Shown: positions 1-9,103, numbered from the stretch's first letter. The stretch: 64,000 nucleotides of DNA from Paenibacillus azoreducens (GCF_021654775.1 NZ_AP025343.1:5733501-5797500); one strand, 5' to 3'. The notes: a model not told the origin generated them from the letters alone. Numbers and translations are program-made.

Positions 1-977
1 TCGGTCAGTTTTTCGATCATGTTGACGAAGGAAGCAAGCTCTTGCGAGCTGCTGGCCTGCTCCCTGGCATGCAGGGTTGTTTTTTCCGTTTCCTCCCGGA
101 CTTTGTTCAAACGCTGCATAATCCCCGCCACTTTATCTTGTATTTGCTCCAATGCTTCGCGAGAGTGGGCAGCCAGTTTACGCACTTCTCCGGCAACCAC
201 CGCAAATCCGCGCCCCATATCACCGGCATGTGCGGCCTCAATGGCGGCATTCAGTCCAAGCAAATGCGTCTGATCCGCGATCCCTTTAATAAGCTCGCCC
301 ATATTTTCGATCTGCTGCACTTCTCCGTGAAGCTCGTCCATCAGTTCATGGGCCGTTTCTTGGGAATCGGCCGTTACTTGTGCGGAGGCGGCAATCTGCC
401 CGGCGCTTTCGTTCAGTTCCTCCATCATGCCCGTCAATTGCTGCACAACATCTGTAACCGCTTGCAATACATGCTCCTTTTCATCCGCCAAATCCTTCAG
501 CTTCTCTCTTTCCTTCAACTCGTAAGCTTCCAATACGAGCTGTGAGTCCAGATTGAACATTTTGCTAAGGGAGTGAATCACCGTTATCCATCCATCCGGC
601 ACAACCTGACGCAGCAAATCGGTGGCAATGTCCAGATATGTCATATAGCTTCCCAGATAAAATTCAACGTTTAAACCGACACGGGAGTGTACAAGTCCGA
701 TCGCGATTCTTTTTTGGATATATGCTTCATCAATCCTGCCGTCAGCCAGTGACATCCAGTAATCCCGCTGGGTATCCTTAAGTCTCTCAATTGTCGTGGT
801 TCTATTAATAATTTCCATCAGTTCAGGCACTGTAGCGATTTGCTGATAAAAACGGACCACGACCTCTTCTACGACTTTGGCGAATATAGGGCGGAAACCC
901 TTTAAAATTTCCATATCATTTTCGGTCAGTTTAATATAATCAACCTGTTTTCTACGCTGTGGAGACACATCAATCAT
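1..977 (-). CDS. hemAT: Globin-coupled aerotaxis transducer (HemAT-like), 3' end cut off
   Basis: This is a soluble heme-based oxygen sensor feeding the chemotaxis pathway. Reading from an ATG at 977, preceded by AAGGAGGA, the protein opens with a globin-like sensor of about 165 residues. His97, in [13 protein letters not shown], sits where the proximal heme ligand is expected. A methyl-accepting signalling domain follows, with the hairpin-tip signature [18 protein letters not shown]. No membrane segment is visible, as expected for HemAT. The reading frame is open to base 1, so the C-terminus lies outside the window. The assignment rests on the domain order; heme binding is inferred from the family. 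Confidence 0.9.
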   Translation of the reverse strand, partial: MIDVSPQRRKQVDYIKLTENDMEILKGFRPIFAKVVEEVVVRFYQQIATVPELMEIINRTTTIERLKDTQRDYWMSLADGRIDEAYIQKRIAIGLVHSRVGLNVEFYLGSYMTYLDIATDLLRQVVPDGWITVIHSLSKMFNLDSQLVLEAYELKEREKLKDLADEKEHVLQAVTDVVQQLTGMMEELNESAGQIAASAQVTADSQETAHELMDELHGEVQQIENMGELIKGIADQTHLLGLNAAIEAAHAGDMGRGFAVVAGEVRKLAAHSREALEQIQDKVAGIMQRLNKVREETEKTTLHAREQASSSQELASFVNMIEKLT

Positions 978-1133
978 ACCAATAGTCCTCCTTCTTTAGT
1001 CCTAAACTTTTTCGCTATATATGCCAACTTTGTATATTATAGACTATATTTTCAGGGAATCCACTAAATTCGAAAAAAATTTAACATTTTTTTCTGTGTC
1101 AAGATTTTGCAAAATTAGATTCCATTTAAAAAA

Positions 1134-1156
1134 ACCGCCCTCTTTCCGAGGACGGC
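1134..1156 (-). terminator. Intrinsic terminator of prkA
   Basis: A GC-rich hairpin (CCGTCCTC with GAGGGCGG) just after the prkA stop is followed on the minus strand by seven T residues. Confidence 0.8.
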
Positions 1157-1163
1157 ATTGATA

Positions 1164-3059
1164 TTAACGGTTCAGCAGGCTGCCCACATATCGCAGCAAT
1201 TCATTGGCGCAAACCGGGCAGTATCCGTGATCATCCATCAAACGCTTGCTGACTTCATTAATCCGTTTCAACTGCGCTGCATCCGGCGTTTTGGTGGAGG
1301 TGGTAATTTTGACGATGTCCTTCAAATCGGCAAACAGCTTTTTCTCGATGGCTTCGCGCAGACGGTCATGATTATGGTATTCGAATTTTTTCCCTTTGCG
1401 CGAATAAGAAGAAATGCGGATCATAATCTCTTCCCTGAACGCTTTTTTGGCGTTTTCCGAGATGCCGATTTGTTCTTCGATGGAACGCATCAGCCGCTCA
1501 TCCGGATTCATTTCCTCATCGGTCAGCGGATCGCGGATTTTGGCCATATTGCAGAAGGCTTCGATGTTATCCAGGTAATTTTCAAACAGGGTTTTGGCCG
1601 ACTCGTCAAAGGAATAAACGAACGCTTTTTGCACCTCTTTTTTGGCCAGCTCATCGTATTCCTTGCGGGCTACGGCGATAAAGTTCAGGAAACGCTCCCG
1701 TTCATCCTTCGTAATGGAAGCATGCTGGTCGAGTCCGTCCTTGATTCCCCGTAAAATATCCAATGCGTTAATGCATTGAAGATCCTGCTTAATCAAAGCG
1801 CTGGAAATCCGGTTAATGACATAACGCGGATCCACGCCGGACATGCCTTCTTCCAAATATTCGGTCTGCATTTCCTTCAGGTCGGCTTCTTTAAATCCTT
1901 CAACTTCCTCCCCGTCGTACATCCGCATTTTTTTAACCAGATCCATGCCATGCTTCTTTGTTTCCTTCAATCGGGTGAGTATGGAAAAAATAGCTGCGGA
2001 CCGCAGCGCATGCGGGGCAATATGCACATGCTTCATGTCGCTTTGCATGATCAACTTTTTATAAATCTTTTCTTCCTCGGATACCTTCAAGTTATACGGA
2101 ATCGGCATTACAATCATCCGCGATTGCAGCGCCTCGTTTTTCTTGTTTGATATAAACGCCTTGTATTCGGCTTCATTTGTGTGGGCGACAATAAGCTCGT
2201 CGGCGGAAATCAGCGCGAAACGCCCTGCCTTGAAGTTTCCTTCCTGAGTCAGCGAAAGCAGATTCCACAGAAATTTCTCATCGCATTTCAGCATCTCCTG
2301 GAATTCCATCAAACCCCGATTGGCCTTGTTCAGCTCCCCGTCGAAGCGGTATGCCCGCGGATCGGATTCCGATCCAAATTCCGTGATGGTGGAAAAGTCG
2401 ATGCTGCCGGTAAGATCGGCAATATCCTGGGATTTCGGGTCCGAAGGGCTGAATGTACCGACCCCCACCCTGGAATCCTCGGAAATAAGCACGCGGGTTA
2501 CGGGCACTTTTTCGATATCCCCTCCGTACTCCAGCTTCAGCCGCATTTGGCAGGAAGGGCACAAGTTGCCTTCGATACGGACGCCAAGCTCTTTTTCTAC
2601 CTCTGGCCTCAGCTCGAGCGGAATGAGATGCAGCGGTTCTTCATGCATCGGGCAGCCTTCAATCGCATACAGCGCTCCTTGCTCCGTGCGCGAATATTTC
2701 TCAAGGCCCCGCTTCAGGAGAGTCACCAGCGTAGATTTACCGCCGCTCACCGGCCCCATCAGCAGCAAAATCCGCTTACGGACATCAAGACGGCGCGCCG
2801 AAGAGTGAAAATATTCCTCAACCAGCTTCTCAATGGACCGGTCCAAGCCGAAAATTTCCTGCTCGAAAAATTTATAGCGTTTATGGCCGCCCACCTCCTC
2901 CACGCCGTACGACATGATCATGTCATAGACACGCGCATGAGCCGTAATTGCCGCCGAAGGATGCTTGCGGAGCAGTTCGATGTAATCTTTAAAGGTGCCG
3001 TTCCACGCAAGTTGATCGCTTTCTGCCCGATAGGCCGCTACGCGTTCGAAAATATCCAT
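1164..3059 (-). CDS. prkA: PrkA-type serine protein kinase / AAA+ protein
   Basis: This is PrkA, a cytosolic AAA+ ATPase with a C-terminal kinase-like region that acts in the sporulation programme of Bacillus relatives. The ATG at 3059 is chosen because TAGGAGGT lies just upstream and it gives 631 residues, the length of the B. subtilis protein. An in-frame ATG at 3122 has no ribosome site. A Walker A loop GPVSGGKST lies at residues 102-110 and a zinc-type CPSC pair near residue 170. In Bacillus, prkA sits beside yhbH and spoVR; here its neighbours are the aerotaxis gene and a repeat, so it appears to be a single-gene unit. Confidence 0.93.
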   Translation of the reverse strand: MDIFERVAAYRAESDQLAWNGTFKDYIELLRKHPSAAITAHARVYDMIMSYGVEEVGGHKRYKFFEQEIFGLDRSIEKLVEEYFHSSARRLDVRKRILLLMGPVSGGKSTLVTLLKRGLEKYSRTEQGALYAIEGCPMHEEPLHLIPLELRPEVEKELGVRIEGNLCPSCQMRLKLEYGGDIEKVPVTRVLISEDSRVGVGTFSPSDPKSQDIADLTGSIDFSTITEFGSESDPRAYRFDGELNKANRGLMEFQEMLKCDEKFLWNLLSLTQEGNFKAGRFALISADELIVAHTNEAEYKAFISNKKNEALQSRMIVMPIPYNLKVSEEEKIYKKLIMQSDMKHVHIAPHALRSAAIFSILTRLKETKKHGMDLVKKMRMYDGEEVEGFKEADLKEMQTEYLEEGMSGVDPRYVINRISSALIKQDLQCINALDILRGIKDGLDQHASITKDERERFLNFIAVARKEYDELAKKEVQKAFVYSFDESAKTLFENYLDNIEAFCNMAKIRDPLTDEEMNPDERLMRSIEEQIGISENAKKAFREEIMIRISSYSRKGKKFEYHNHDRLREAIEKKLFADLKDIVKITTSTKTPDAAQLKRINEVSKRLMDDHGYCPVCANELLRYVGSLLNR

Positions 3060-3249
3060 GCTAGTACCTCCTATGACTACGTTATGAGTTGTCAAAAATT
3101 CCATCAAAGCGTCAAGGGTCAACTTTCATCCCGTTTAAATTCACATATTCATCAATCCAAAAGTGTATTACATAACTATGCTGAACATAAGGATTAGTTG
3201 ACCTATTTTTTCGCGAAAGGAGGATTGTCTTTTATCGAATGTTATAATA

Positions 3250-3543
3250 GTGTGTGTTCAAAAAGGTCGGTTTTCAGCACCAAGAAGGTTGGAAGAAGCT
3301 AGGGACTGAGGAGCGGAACGTACGTAGTGGGTACGTGAGCACCGGAAGGCCCGGCTGAATTCAAGATTCGATGCCGAGAAGCTTCCTGTCTTACTTCGTG
3401 TTAGATATAGAATTTATACGTTATCAGCCGAAGCTGATGAAATTCTATATCGCAAGAAAACCTACCTATTTATCGCGGTCGCTCAACCTTGAGTTGCCTC
3501 GATTAGGTTTTCTTATCAAAAGCGGACTTTTTGAACAACCTCT
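3250..3543 (-). repeat. Family 1 MITE-like element, copy A (long form)
   Basis: Long-form copy in inverted orientation. The ends are GTGTGTGTTCAAAAAGG on the left and the complement of AGAGGTTGTTCAAAAAG on the right. Inside are the two hairpins of the long form: AGGTTTTCTT/AAGAAAACCT, and GATATAGAATTT with its partner arm. In canonical orientation the left flank reads AT-ATT-AG and the right flank CT-ATT-AT, so the trinucleotide ATT is duplicated and both flanks are one change from CTATTAG. It ends 57 bp before the DUF2161 gene start and, with flanking DNA, fills the 540-bp gap between prkA and that gene. Confidence 0.85.
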
Positions 3544-3600
3544 AATATAGGAATTGAGCGATGATACTGCTCAACCGTTTGTAAGCAAAGGGGAATGATC

Positions 3601-4350
3601 ATGGCCGTACAGCATGAAACCGAACTGTATGAACCGCTTAAAGCTTTTTTCGAGCAGCGGGGATACGAGATTAAAGGAGAGGTTCGGCATTGTGATCTGG
3701 TCGGAGTTCATCCGATCGAGCGTGAACCTTTAATAGTCGAAATGAAAAAAACGTTCAATCTCGCACTGCTCCTGCAGGGGATGGAACGTCTTCAAATCAG
3801 CTCGCAGGTCTATTTGGCCGTTGAGCGCAGCCGCGCCAAACGCGGAGCCGTCAACCAGCGCTGGGGCGAGATCGCAAGATTATGCCGCAAGCTTGGTTTC
3901 GGGCTGATCACGATCACTTTTTATAAAACGAAAAAGCCTTTCGTGGAAGTTCTTTGCGAACCGGGTATCCAGAACACCGTCAAGACCGTCAGAAAAAAAC
4001 GCAAGGAACGCCTGCTGTACGAGTTTCATGAACGCAGCGGCGACTACAACGTTGGGGGCAGCAGCCGGTCCAGGCTGGTAACGGCTTACCGCGAAAAAGC
4101 GCTGCTCGTAGCAAAGGCTCTCGCGGATGCCCCGCCGGAAGGCGCCTCGCCCGCTTCGCTGCGAAGCCTGACCGGTATCGGCAATGCGGCTGCCATCCTG
4201 CAAAACAACTACTATGGCTGGTTTGAACGGATCAGCCGCGGCCGCTACAGGCTTACTTCCGCGGGAGTCGAAAACCTGAAGCAGTTCGCCAATGTGCTGG
4301 AAACCGCTTCGTCCTCTGCCATGGAAGCGACTAACGCCAAAGAAGTTTAG
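3601..4350 (+). CDS. DUF2161 protein, PD-(D/E)XK nuclease-like fold
   Basis: A cytosolic protein of 249 residues that I recognise as the DUF2161 family, annotated as putative PD-(D/E)XK phosphodiesterases. A nuclease-like core is visible in the first 120 residues: CDLVGVH followed by PLIVEMKKTF fits the D...ExK pattern. The C-terminal part (about residues 165-240) looks like a small winged-helix-type module. Two in-frame ATGs exist; the one at 3601 is preferred because AAAGGGG is 7 nt upstream, against 1 nt for the ATG at 3595. The substrate is unknown. It converges with the aminotransferase gene with a 4-bp overlap, and MITE copy A lies directly upstream. Confidence 0.75.
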   Translation: MAVQHETELYEPLKAFFEQRGYEIKGEVRHCDLVGVHPIEREPLIVEMKKTFNLALLLQGMERLQISSQVYLAVERSRAKRGAVNQRWGEIARLCRKLGFGLITITFYKTKKPFVEVLCEPGIQNTVKTVRKKRKERLLYEFHERSGDYNVGGSSRSRLVTAYREKALLVAKALADAPPEGASPASLRSLTGIGNAAAILQNNYYGWFERISRGRYRLTSAGVENLKQFANVLETASSSAMEATNAKEV

Positions 4351-5570
4351 CTGCGGGCCGTAAACTCCGAGATGGCTTCGCCGATCAAATTCATGCCAAG
4401 CAGCAGTTCATCGCGCCCCGGATGAGTGAAGTTCATGCGGATATACCCGCTGCCTCCTTCATTCGAATAACATAATGATCCAGGCAGAAAAGCGGCTCCC
4501 TTCTCCATGGAACACTTCAGCAAAGCCAGACTGTCGAGCGCATCCGGCAGCTTCAGCCAAACAAACATGCCGCCTTCGGGTACATCATAAGAGATGTTTT
4601 TCCAGGCAGGACGCTTCAACAGCTCCGTCATCAGCTTTAAGCGGGTTTCATATTCACGGTTCAGCATCCGGATATGCTCATAAATATTAAAAGGTGAAGA
4701 CTCAAGCAGTTCATGCAGCAGACATTGGTTGAAATGGCTGGACTGCCAGTCGGCCAGCTGCTTAGCCAGAACCATCATATCGATCATGGCTTGATGGCCT
4801 GCCGCCCAGCCTGTACGGAGCGCCGGAACTACCGTTTTGCTAAATGAACCGATATACAGTACCTGCCCACCTTTGCCCGCCTCATCCAGCGTAAACAAGG
4901 AAGGGTACTTGCTGTAAAATTCCTTCATGCCAATACCGCCAAAATGCAAATCCCCGTACGAATTATCCTCCACAATCAACACGCCGCGAGCTTTGCATAT
5001 TTCCAGCACCTCTTTGCGGCGTTCAAGACTCCACAGAATCCCCGTCGGATTCGTAAAGTTAGGGGATACAAGCAGAAGTTTTGGACGCGTTCGCTCCATC
5101 TGCTTAAGTAAATTCTCCGGACGAATTCCTTCCCTATCCCCTTCTACCGGTACAACGACGGCTCCCTGCATGTTCAGAATTTGCAGAAAACCCGGGGATG
5201 TCGGCTGTTCAACCAATACGTGGTCCCCGGGCTCCACATATACGCGGACAAGCAGATCCATCGCCTGCTGGCTGCCCGTCGTCAGCAAAATCTGCTTTGC
5301 ATCCACCTCCGTCTTTTTCATTTGCTTAAAATCCCGGCACAGCCATTCCCGGAGCGGCAAATAGCCCTGCGGCTCGCCATATTGCAGCGCTGCAGGGCTT
5401 TTCGAGATCACGGCCGCCGCAGCGGCCTCAAGTGGTGAAAGCGGAAATAATTCCTCGGCGGGTAGCTCTTCTGCAAAAGATATAAAAGAATCCCGGGCAG
5501 ACCGTGCCTTCATGAAGTGAAGCGGCGACGATAACATCGCTTTGGTTCGCTCCGCAAAGGAATACAGCAT
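4347..5570 (-). CDS. PLP-dependent aminotransferase, class I/II (MocR/2-aminoadipate type)
   Basis: A 407-residue fold-type I aminotransferase. Landmarks are the N-terminal LQYGEPQGYLPLREWL, the LLTTGSQQAMDLL pocket, VSPNFTNPTG, VEDNSYGDL, and the PLP-lysine motif YIGSFSKTVVPALRTGW. The sequence resembles the catalytic half of MocR/PdxR proteins and the LysN/2-aminoadipate group, but there is no N-terminal winged helix, so it should be a stand-alone enzyme. Substrate cannot be read from sequence. The start ATG has AAGGAGGGGA 5 nt upstream. A family 2 repeat with a nested tandem duplication begins 42 bp upstream of the start, in the promoter region. Confidence 0.8.
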   Translation of the reverse strand: MLYSFAERTKAMLSSPLHFMKARSARDSFISFAEELPAEELFPLSPLEAAAAAVISKSPAALQYGEPQGYLPLREWLCRDFKQMKKTEVDAKQILLTTGSQQAMDLLVRVYVEPGDHVLVEQPTSPGFLQILNMQGAVVVPVEGDREGIRPENLLKQMERTRPKLLLVSPNFTNPTGILWSLERRKEVLEICKARGVLIVEDNSYGDLHFGGIGMKEFYSKYPSLFTLDEAGKGGQVLYIGSFSKTVVPALRTGWAAGHQAMIDMMVLAKQLADWQSSHFNQCLLHELLESSPFNIYEHIRMLNREYETRLKLMTELLKRPAWKNISYDVPEGGMFVWLKLPDALDSLALLKCSMEKGAAFLPGSLCYSNEGGSGYIRMNFTHPGRDELLLGMNLIGEAISEFTARS

Positions 5571-5612
5571 GCAATCCCCTCCTTCTCCCAGTTCCGTAAA
5601 GTTCCGGTCTTT

Positions 5613-5789
5613 CCCGCAAAGTGATCGGAATAAGCATCGAAGGCCGCACGTCTCTCAGTACTTTTGCTCCGCAAAAGCGTCTCTCTTTGTGAGGCGTCGG
5701 ACTTCTTTCCGATACTCTCAGTACTTTTGCTCCGCAAAAGCGCCCCTCTGCGAGAGGCGTCGGACTTCTTTCCGATACGCTTTGCGGGG
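5613..5789 (-). repeat. Family 2 repeat carrying two tandem 63-bp units
   Basis: Read on the minus strand the element runs from CCCCGCAAAGCG to CACTTTGCGGG, the inverted ends typical of family 2. Two near-identical 63-bp units at 5653-5715 and 5716-5778 are inserted after the first arm. Each unit holds three small palindromes (CTTTTGC/GCAAAAG, CCTCT/AGAGG, TCGGA/TCCGA). Copies at 57646 and 57785 carry one and no unit respectively. It occupies most of the 319-bp gap between the aminotransferase and the regulator gene. Confidence 0.85.
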
Positions 5790-5889
5790 TTATTCTTCAC
5801 CGGTTCTTTTTTGCTTGTTATACCTGAATTTCGAAACTAAAGATTCTGAAAATCTTTCGAAAATTCATGTTATTTGTATATATTACGGT

Positions 5890-6546
5890 TTAATTGAAAA
5901 CAGGACTTTTTTGTCGCGCAGTCAAGGCAAATTTTTCAATGGCCTGAGCACGGGTGGAGACTCCCAGCTTCACATATATTTTACGCAAATAATTGTCGAT
6001 CGAGCGGCGGCTTACGGAAATCTCGGTCGCGATTTTATCATAAGTGATCCCTTGCACAATCCTTTCCATAATAAAAATTTCCGTTTCCGTCAAATGATAT
6101 ACGGCCCCGTCAATGGCTGCTTGCTGAACTTGCCAAATTCCTTTTTTCAGCCAATCCATCGGAAGCACCGCCAAACCTGCACGGAGTCCCTCAATCATCA
6201 GCATAAGCTGCGCCGCGGAAGCCTGTTTCGACAAAATTCCGCTTCCGCCCAAATGGACCACCGATTGCAGCAGCTTGATTCCATCCGAATCCGTCAGCAC
6301 AATGATATGGCTTGCCGGCGAAGATTGCTTCATTTTTTCGAGCACCGTTTCCGCCGTTCCTTCCGGCATTTTGTAGTCCAAGAGCACCAATTCAGGCTGC
6401 TGTTCCGTCACACATATCAGCCCTTCATCCCAGGTGGCAGCCATGCCCGTAACCCTAAGTTCCTCCCTTTCTTCCAGAATCAACTTGGTTCCCAGCGTAC
6501 TTGTGGGGTGACTGTCTATAATCACAACCCGCCAAACCTTCGTCAT
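5890..6546 (-). CDS. Orphan NarL/LuxR-type response regulator, ComA-like
   Basis: A two-domain regulator of 218 residues: a receiver with phosphoacceptor Asp57 (LVLLDYKMP) and a LuxR-type HTH at about residues 150-210 (TYDKIATEISVSRRSIDNYL). The receiver start IIDSHP..LGTKLILEE and the HTH phrase SRRSID resemble competence regulator ComA of Bacillus. The acidic pair normally written DD is DS here (Asp11-Ser12), which may weaken metal binding. No histidine kinase gene is adjacent, so the partner is unknown. AGGGGG lies 11 nt before the ATG. Confidence 0.75.
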   Translation of the reverse strand: MTKVWRVVIIDSHPTSTLGTKLILEEREELRVTGMAATWDEGLICVTEQQPELVLLDYKMPEGTAETVLEKMKQSSPASHIIVLTDSDGIKLLQSVVHLGGSGILSKQASAAQLMLMIEGLRAGLAVLPMDWLKKGIWQVQQAAIDGAVYHLTETEIFIMERIVQGITYDKIATEISVSRRSIDNYLRKIYVKLGVSTRAQAIEKFALTARQKSPVFN

Positions 6547-6962
6547 TTCGATTGAAACCCCCTGATCAATAAAGTGGAATAATTACTTGATCGTATAAAA
6601 TTCAGACAGTTCATAAACGCGTTAAATGCTTGTTTCAAGACGTACAAAACGTCCGAAATGGTGTGGGAGGTATGATAGGCAAATTATGTTAAATTTCGCA
6701 TTTCCGCTGTCCTGCTGCTAATAAATCTAACAAGATTGTATCGCAACGATTCCATCGGGCGCAATCTCTTTTTGGGCTTTTCTGTGACTTTAGATTCATT
6801 TTTGCGAAATTGACAGGAGAATGATAGAATGGGGACTGGCAATAAAAACCTCTTCGGGATATCACCTGTTACGGTAGACAGACCGCGTCCTGGCGGATGT
6901 TTTACGGTTATGGCGGATCATCCTTGAAGACTTGAAAATTCCATTTTTACCGAGGTGATCCT
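6547..6962. promoter_or_regulatory. Divergent spacer with a promoter at 6802-6830
   Basis: This 416-bp spacer separates the ComA-like regulator from the divergent two-gene operon. On the plus strand TTGCGA (6802-6807), a 17-bp spacer and TAGAAT (6825-6830) form a plausible sigma-A promoter, leaving a leader of roughly 125 nt before the 135-residue protein. AGATTG and CAATCT arms followed by a short T run near 6735-6775 form a weak terminator-like hairpin. No recognisable riboswitch or small gene was found. Confidence 0.5.
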
Positions 6963-7370
6963 ATGCAATCTTCGACAGAATCTTCCGCATCCTACAAGAA
7001 CCAAACAAGACGGGAAAGTTCCCCCTCGGCCAAGCTCGTTTGGATCATTTGGATATTGCTCATTACAGCAGGAATTACAGCAGCTTATTTATATAGCAAT
7101 CACATGAAGCAGGAAGTCATCCGGCAGCTTCAGGCAGATTCCCGCAAGCAGATGAATGAACTGAAGATGGGTTATGAGGCAAAATTCGCAGCTTTGTCCG
7201 ATGAGGTCAAGGAGCTTGAAAGCAAGGTGCAATCATTCAACGAGCTGCTGACATTTACGAAAGATAACGCCACCAGCAAAACGGATAACAGCAACAAGTT
7301 GTACACGCAGCTGAACGAAGTTAAAAAACAGCTGAATACCCTGCAGCAGAAAATGGAACTTCTGAAATGA
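6963..7370 (+). CDS. Small membrane-anchored coiled-coil protein
   Basis: I do not recognise this 135-residue protein. It has a short polar N-terminus, one membrane span at about residues 24-44 (LVWIIWILLITAGITAAYLY), then a charged helical tail predicted outside the membrane, with heptad-like runs from residue 48 to the end (KQLNTLQQKMELLK). GAGGTGATCCT precedes the ATG. Its stop codon overlaps the start of the next gene (ATGA), which implies translational coupling and a shared role with the glycosidase-domain protein. A scaffold or partner role at the cell surface is inference only. Confidence 0.7.
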   Translation: MQSSTESSASYKNQTRRESSPSAKLVWIIWILLITAGITAAYLYSNHMKQEVIRQLQADSRKQMNELKMGYEAKFAALSDEVKELESKVQSFNELLTFTKDNATSKTDNSNKLYTQLNEVKKQLNTLQQKMELLK

Positions 7371-8434
7371 TCACGAAAAAGAAAAAAATCAACCGCTTTT
7401 TTTTGCTTGCGACCGGACCATTTTTTGGGCTTCTTTTATTTTTATTCATCGGATTCAGGCCTATGCATCTAGAGATCGATACACAAGACTACATTCCCGA
7501 ACCGTCGCTGACAATCCAGACGGCGGAGCTTATGCAAAATCTGGACAAGGCCGACCAAACCATGAAAGTGACGATTTCTTCGATCCGCAAAACCTCGGCG
7601 CTTTATAAACAAACGACGGGGACCATGAACCAAATCGTAAAAACCGCCCAGACCCAAGCCGCGCGCCCGGAGTACATTTATAACCGGAGAATTACCGCCA
7701 AACTTGGCGTACCATTCGAACGGATCGAAAGCGACCGTATTCGCCTTGAACTGTTTAGAGTGAATCCCGGAGTATATCATGGGTATGCTATGAAGGTGAA
7801 GCTTAAAGATGCCAAAGCGATGCAGATGAGCCTCGGGCGCGATCAAGTCGGAGGAGCCGAAACCACCCTGCAGGCGGTCAAAAGGCATGGAGCCGTTGCC
7901 GGCATTAACGCAGGCGGTTTCGCAGATAGCGGCGGCAAGCGTTATCCGCTCAGCACGACTGTCCTCAACGGGAAATACGTAACCGGCTTCGAATCCAGCT
8001 TCAAGGATTTGTTCTTTGTGGGGCTGAATGATTCCGGCAAGCTGATTGGCGGAAAGTTCTGGCAGCAATCCGATCTGGATAGCTTAAATCCGAGATTCGG
8101 CGCAACCTTTGTGCCAGTACTGCTCAAAAGCGGGCAGCCGATGCCAATTCCGGAGAAATGGCAGGTTTCCCCCAAACGCGCGCCTCGCACCGTCATTGGA
8201 AACTATAAGGATGACCAGATCTTGATCATCGTTGTTGACGGCTATAACGAAAACGGCAGTTCAGGCGCTACGCTGCAGGAACTGCAAAGCAAGATGCACG
8301 GGCTCGGCGTTATCGATGCGTATAATTTGGATGGCGGCGGCTCTTCCTCCCTTATTGTAAACGGAAGAGTGATCAATAATCCATCTGACGGGAACCTAAG
8401 GCCGGTGCCAACCCACTTCTTATTTTTCAAGTAA
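7367..8434 (+). CDS. Phosphodiester glycosidase (NAGPA) domain protein, membrane-anchored
   Basis: A 355-residue protein with an N-terminal signal-anchor (FFLLATGPFFGLLLFLFIGF) and a C-terminal NAGPA/DUF2233 domain. Diagnostic phrases are GINAGGFADSGG, RAPRTVIG and the catalytic-loop signature YNLDGGGSSSLIVNGR near the C-terminus. Family members remove N-acetylglucosamine or similar sugars from phosphodiesters and often act on exopolysaccharide or wall polymers, so an extracellular role is likely. Residues 55-105 form a helical spacer, possibly pairing with the coiled coil encoded just upstream. The start overlaps the previous stop by 4 bp. Confidence 0.85.
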   Translation: MITKKKKINRFFLLATGPFFGLLLFLFIGFRPMHLEIDTQDYIPEPSLTIQTAELMQNLDKADQTMKVTISSIRKTSALYKQTTGTMNQIVKTAQTQAARPEYIYNRRITAKLGVPFERIESDRIRLELFRVNPGVYHGYAMKVKLKDAKAMQMSLGRDQVGGAETTLQAVKRHGAVAGINAGGFADSGGKRYPLSTTVLNGKYVTGFESSFKDLFFVGLNDSGKLIGGKFWQQSDLDSLNPRFGATFVPVLLKSGQPMPIPEKWQVSPKRAPRTVIGNYKDDQILIIVVDGYNENGSSGATLQELQSKMHGLGVIDAYNLDGGGSSSLIVNGRVINNPSDGNLRPVPTHFLFFK

Positions 8435-8528
8435 AAAATATTCTTAAGTAATAGTCATTTATTTTTCGCGGAAGTCTGGGTATAATAATCTTTAATGAGC
8501 ATGGTAGATTAGCGGGAGGTGGCCTTTA

Positions 8529-8633
8529 ATGTCGTTCTCATTAACCTTTTGGATTATTGCACTGGTGCTTGCTATGTTCCTGACCGGCATTTTAACTGCA
8601 TCGTATAACGATGATAAAACCAAAGGCCTGTAA
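8529..8633 (+). CDS. 34-residue single-span membrane protein
   Basis: A short gene with all the signs of being real. GGGAGGT lies 9 nt before the ATG, TATAAT (8481-8486) lies upstream, and an intrinsic terminator follows the stop. The product begins MSFSLTFWIIALVLAMF, spans the membrane once (about residues 5-24) and ends in a polar YNDDKTKGL tail. I recognise no named family and no function can be assigned. It lies between the glycosidase gene and the convergent abrB-like gene. Confidence 0.7.
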   Translation: MSFSLTFWIIALVLAMFLTGILTASYNDDKTKGL

Positions 8634-8647
8634 CCCAAACAGGCAGA

Positions 8648-8672
8648 AAGGCTTCCTGAACAAGGGAGCCTT
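8648..8672 (+). terminator. Terminator of the 34-residue protein gene
   Basis: AAGGCT(T)CCT pairs with AGGGAGCCTT across a short loop and is followed by TTTTC on the plus strand. Confidence 0.7.
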
Positions 8673-8723
8673 TTCTTCTGTCTGCACCCATGTCCCGGGC
8701 AATATGTCTCGCAAAAAAAGAAA

Positions 8724-8743
8724 CATCACGAATAATCGTGATG
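8724..8743 (-). terminator. Terminator of the AbrB-family gene
   Basis: A perfect hairpin CATCACGA/TCGTGATG lies just after the stop, followed on the minus strand by TTTCTTTTTTTG. Confidence 0.8.
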
Positions 8744-8755
8744 CCTGAAATGTTG

Positions 8756-9010
8756 TTATGCGTGTTTTTGCAGCTGCGCCATATCCATTTGACACTGTCC
8801 GCAAATATAACGTTCCTTGAACTCGCTCACTTCATCCATGGAACCGCAGAATACGCATTTGGGACGATAACGTTCAAGAATGATATGATCTCCCTGCACC
8901 AAAATCTCGACAGGATCCCCCTCATTCATCTGATACCGTTTTCTCAAAGATTTGGGCAAGACAATTCTTCCCAGCTGATCGACTTTGCGAACTACACCAG
9001 CAGGTTTCAT
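8756..9010 (-). CDS. AbrB/SpoVT-family regulator with C-terminal zinc ribbon
   Basis: An 84-residue transition-state-type DNA-binding protein. Residues 1-50 form the swapped-hairpin AbrB domain (GVVRKVDQLGRIVLPKSLRK, then GDPVEILVQGDHIILERY). Instead of the usual AbrB C-terminal domain it carries CVFCG and ICGQC, a likely zinc ribbon. B. subtilis AbrB has no such cysteines, so oligomer state or partners may differ. AGGAGAGG lies upstream of the ATG and an intrinsic terminator follows. Its targets cannot be read from the window. Confidence 0.85.
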   Translation of the reverse strand: MKPAGVVRKVDQLGRIVLPKSLRKRYQMNEGDPVEILVQGDHIILERYRPKCVFCGSMDEVSEFKERYICGQCQMDMAQLQKHA

Positions 9011-9103
9011 AGACCAACTACACCTCTCCTATTAACTAGTCACTTCCTTTAAGATTACAGCATGAACCAGCCTTTCGTGAAGCCTAAAATTGCCATAACT
9101 CAA

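Noticed and set aside
3220..3250. A gene start (AAAGGAGGA then TTG) interrupted by MITE copy A
   Set aside because: The ribosome-like site is followed by only a few codons, and no continuation of a frame is visible on the far side of the element.
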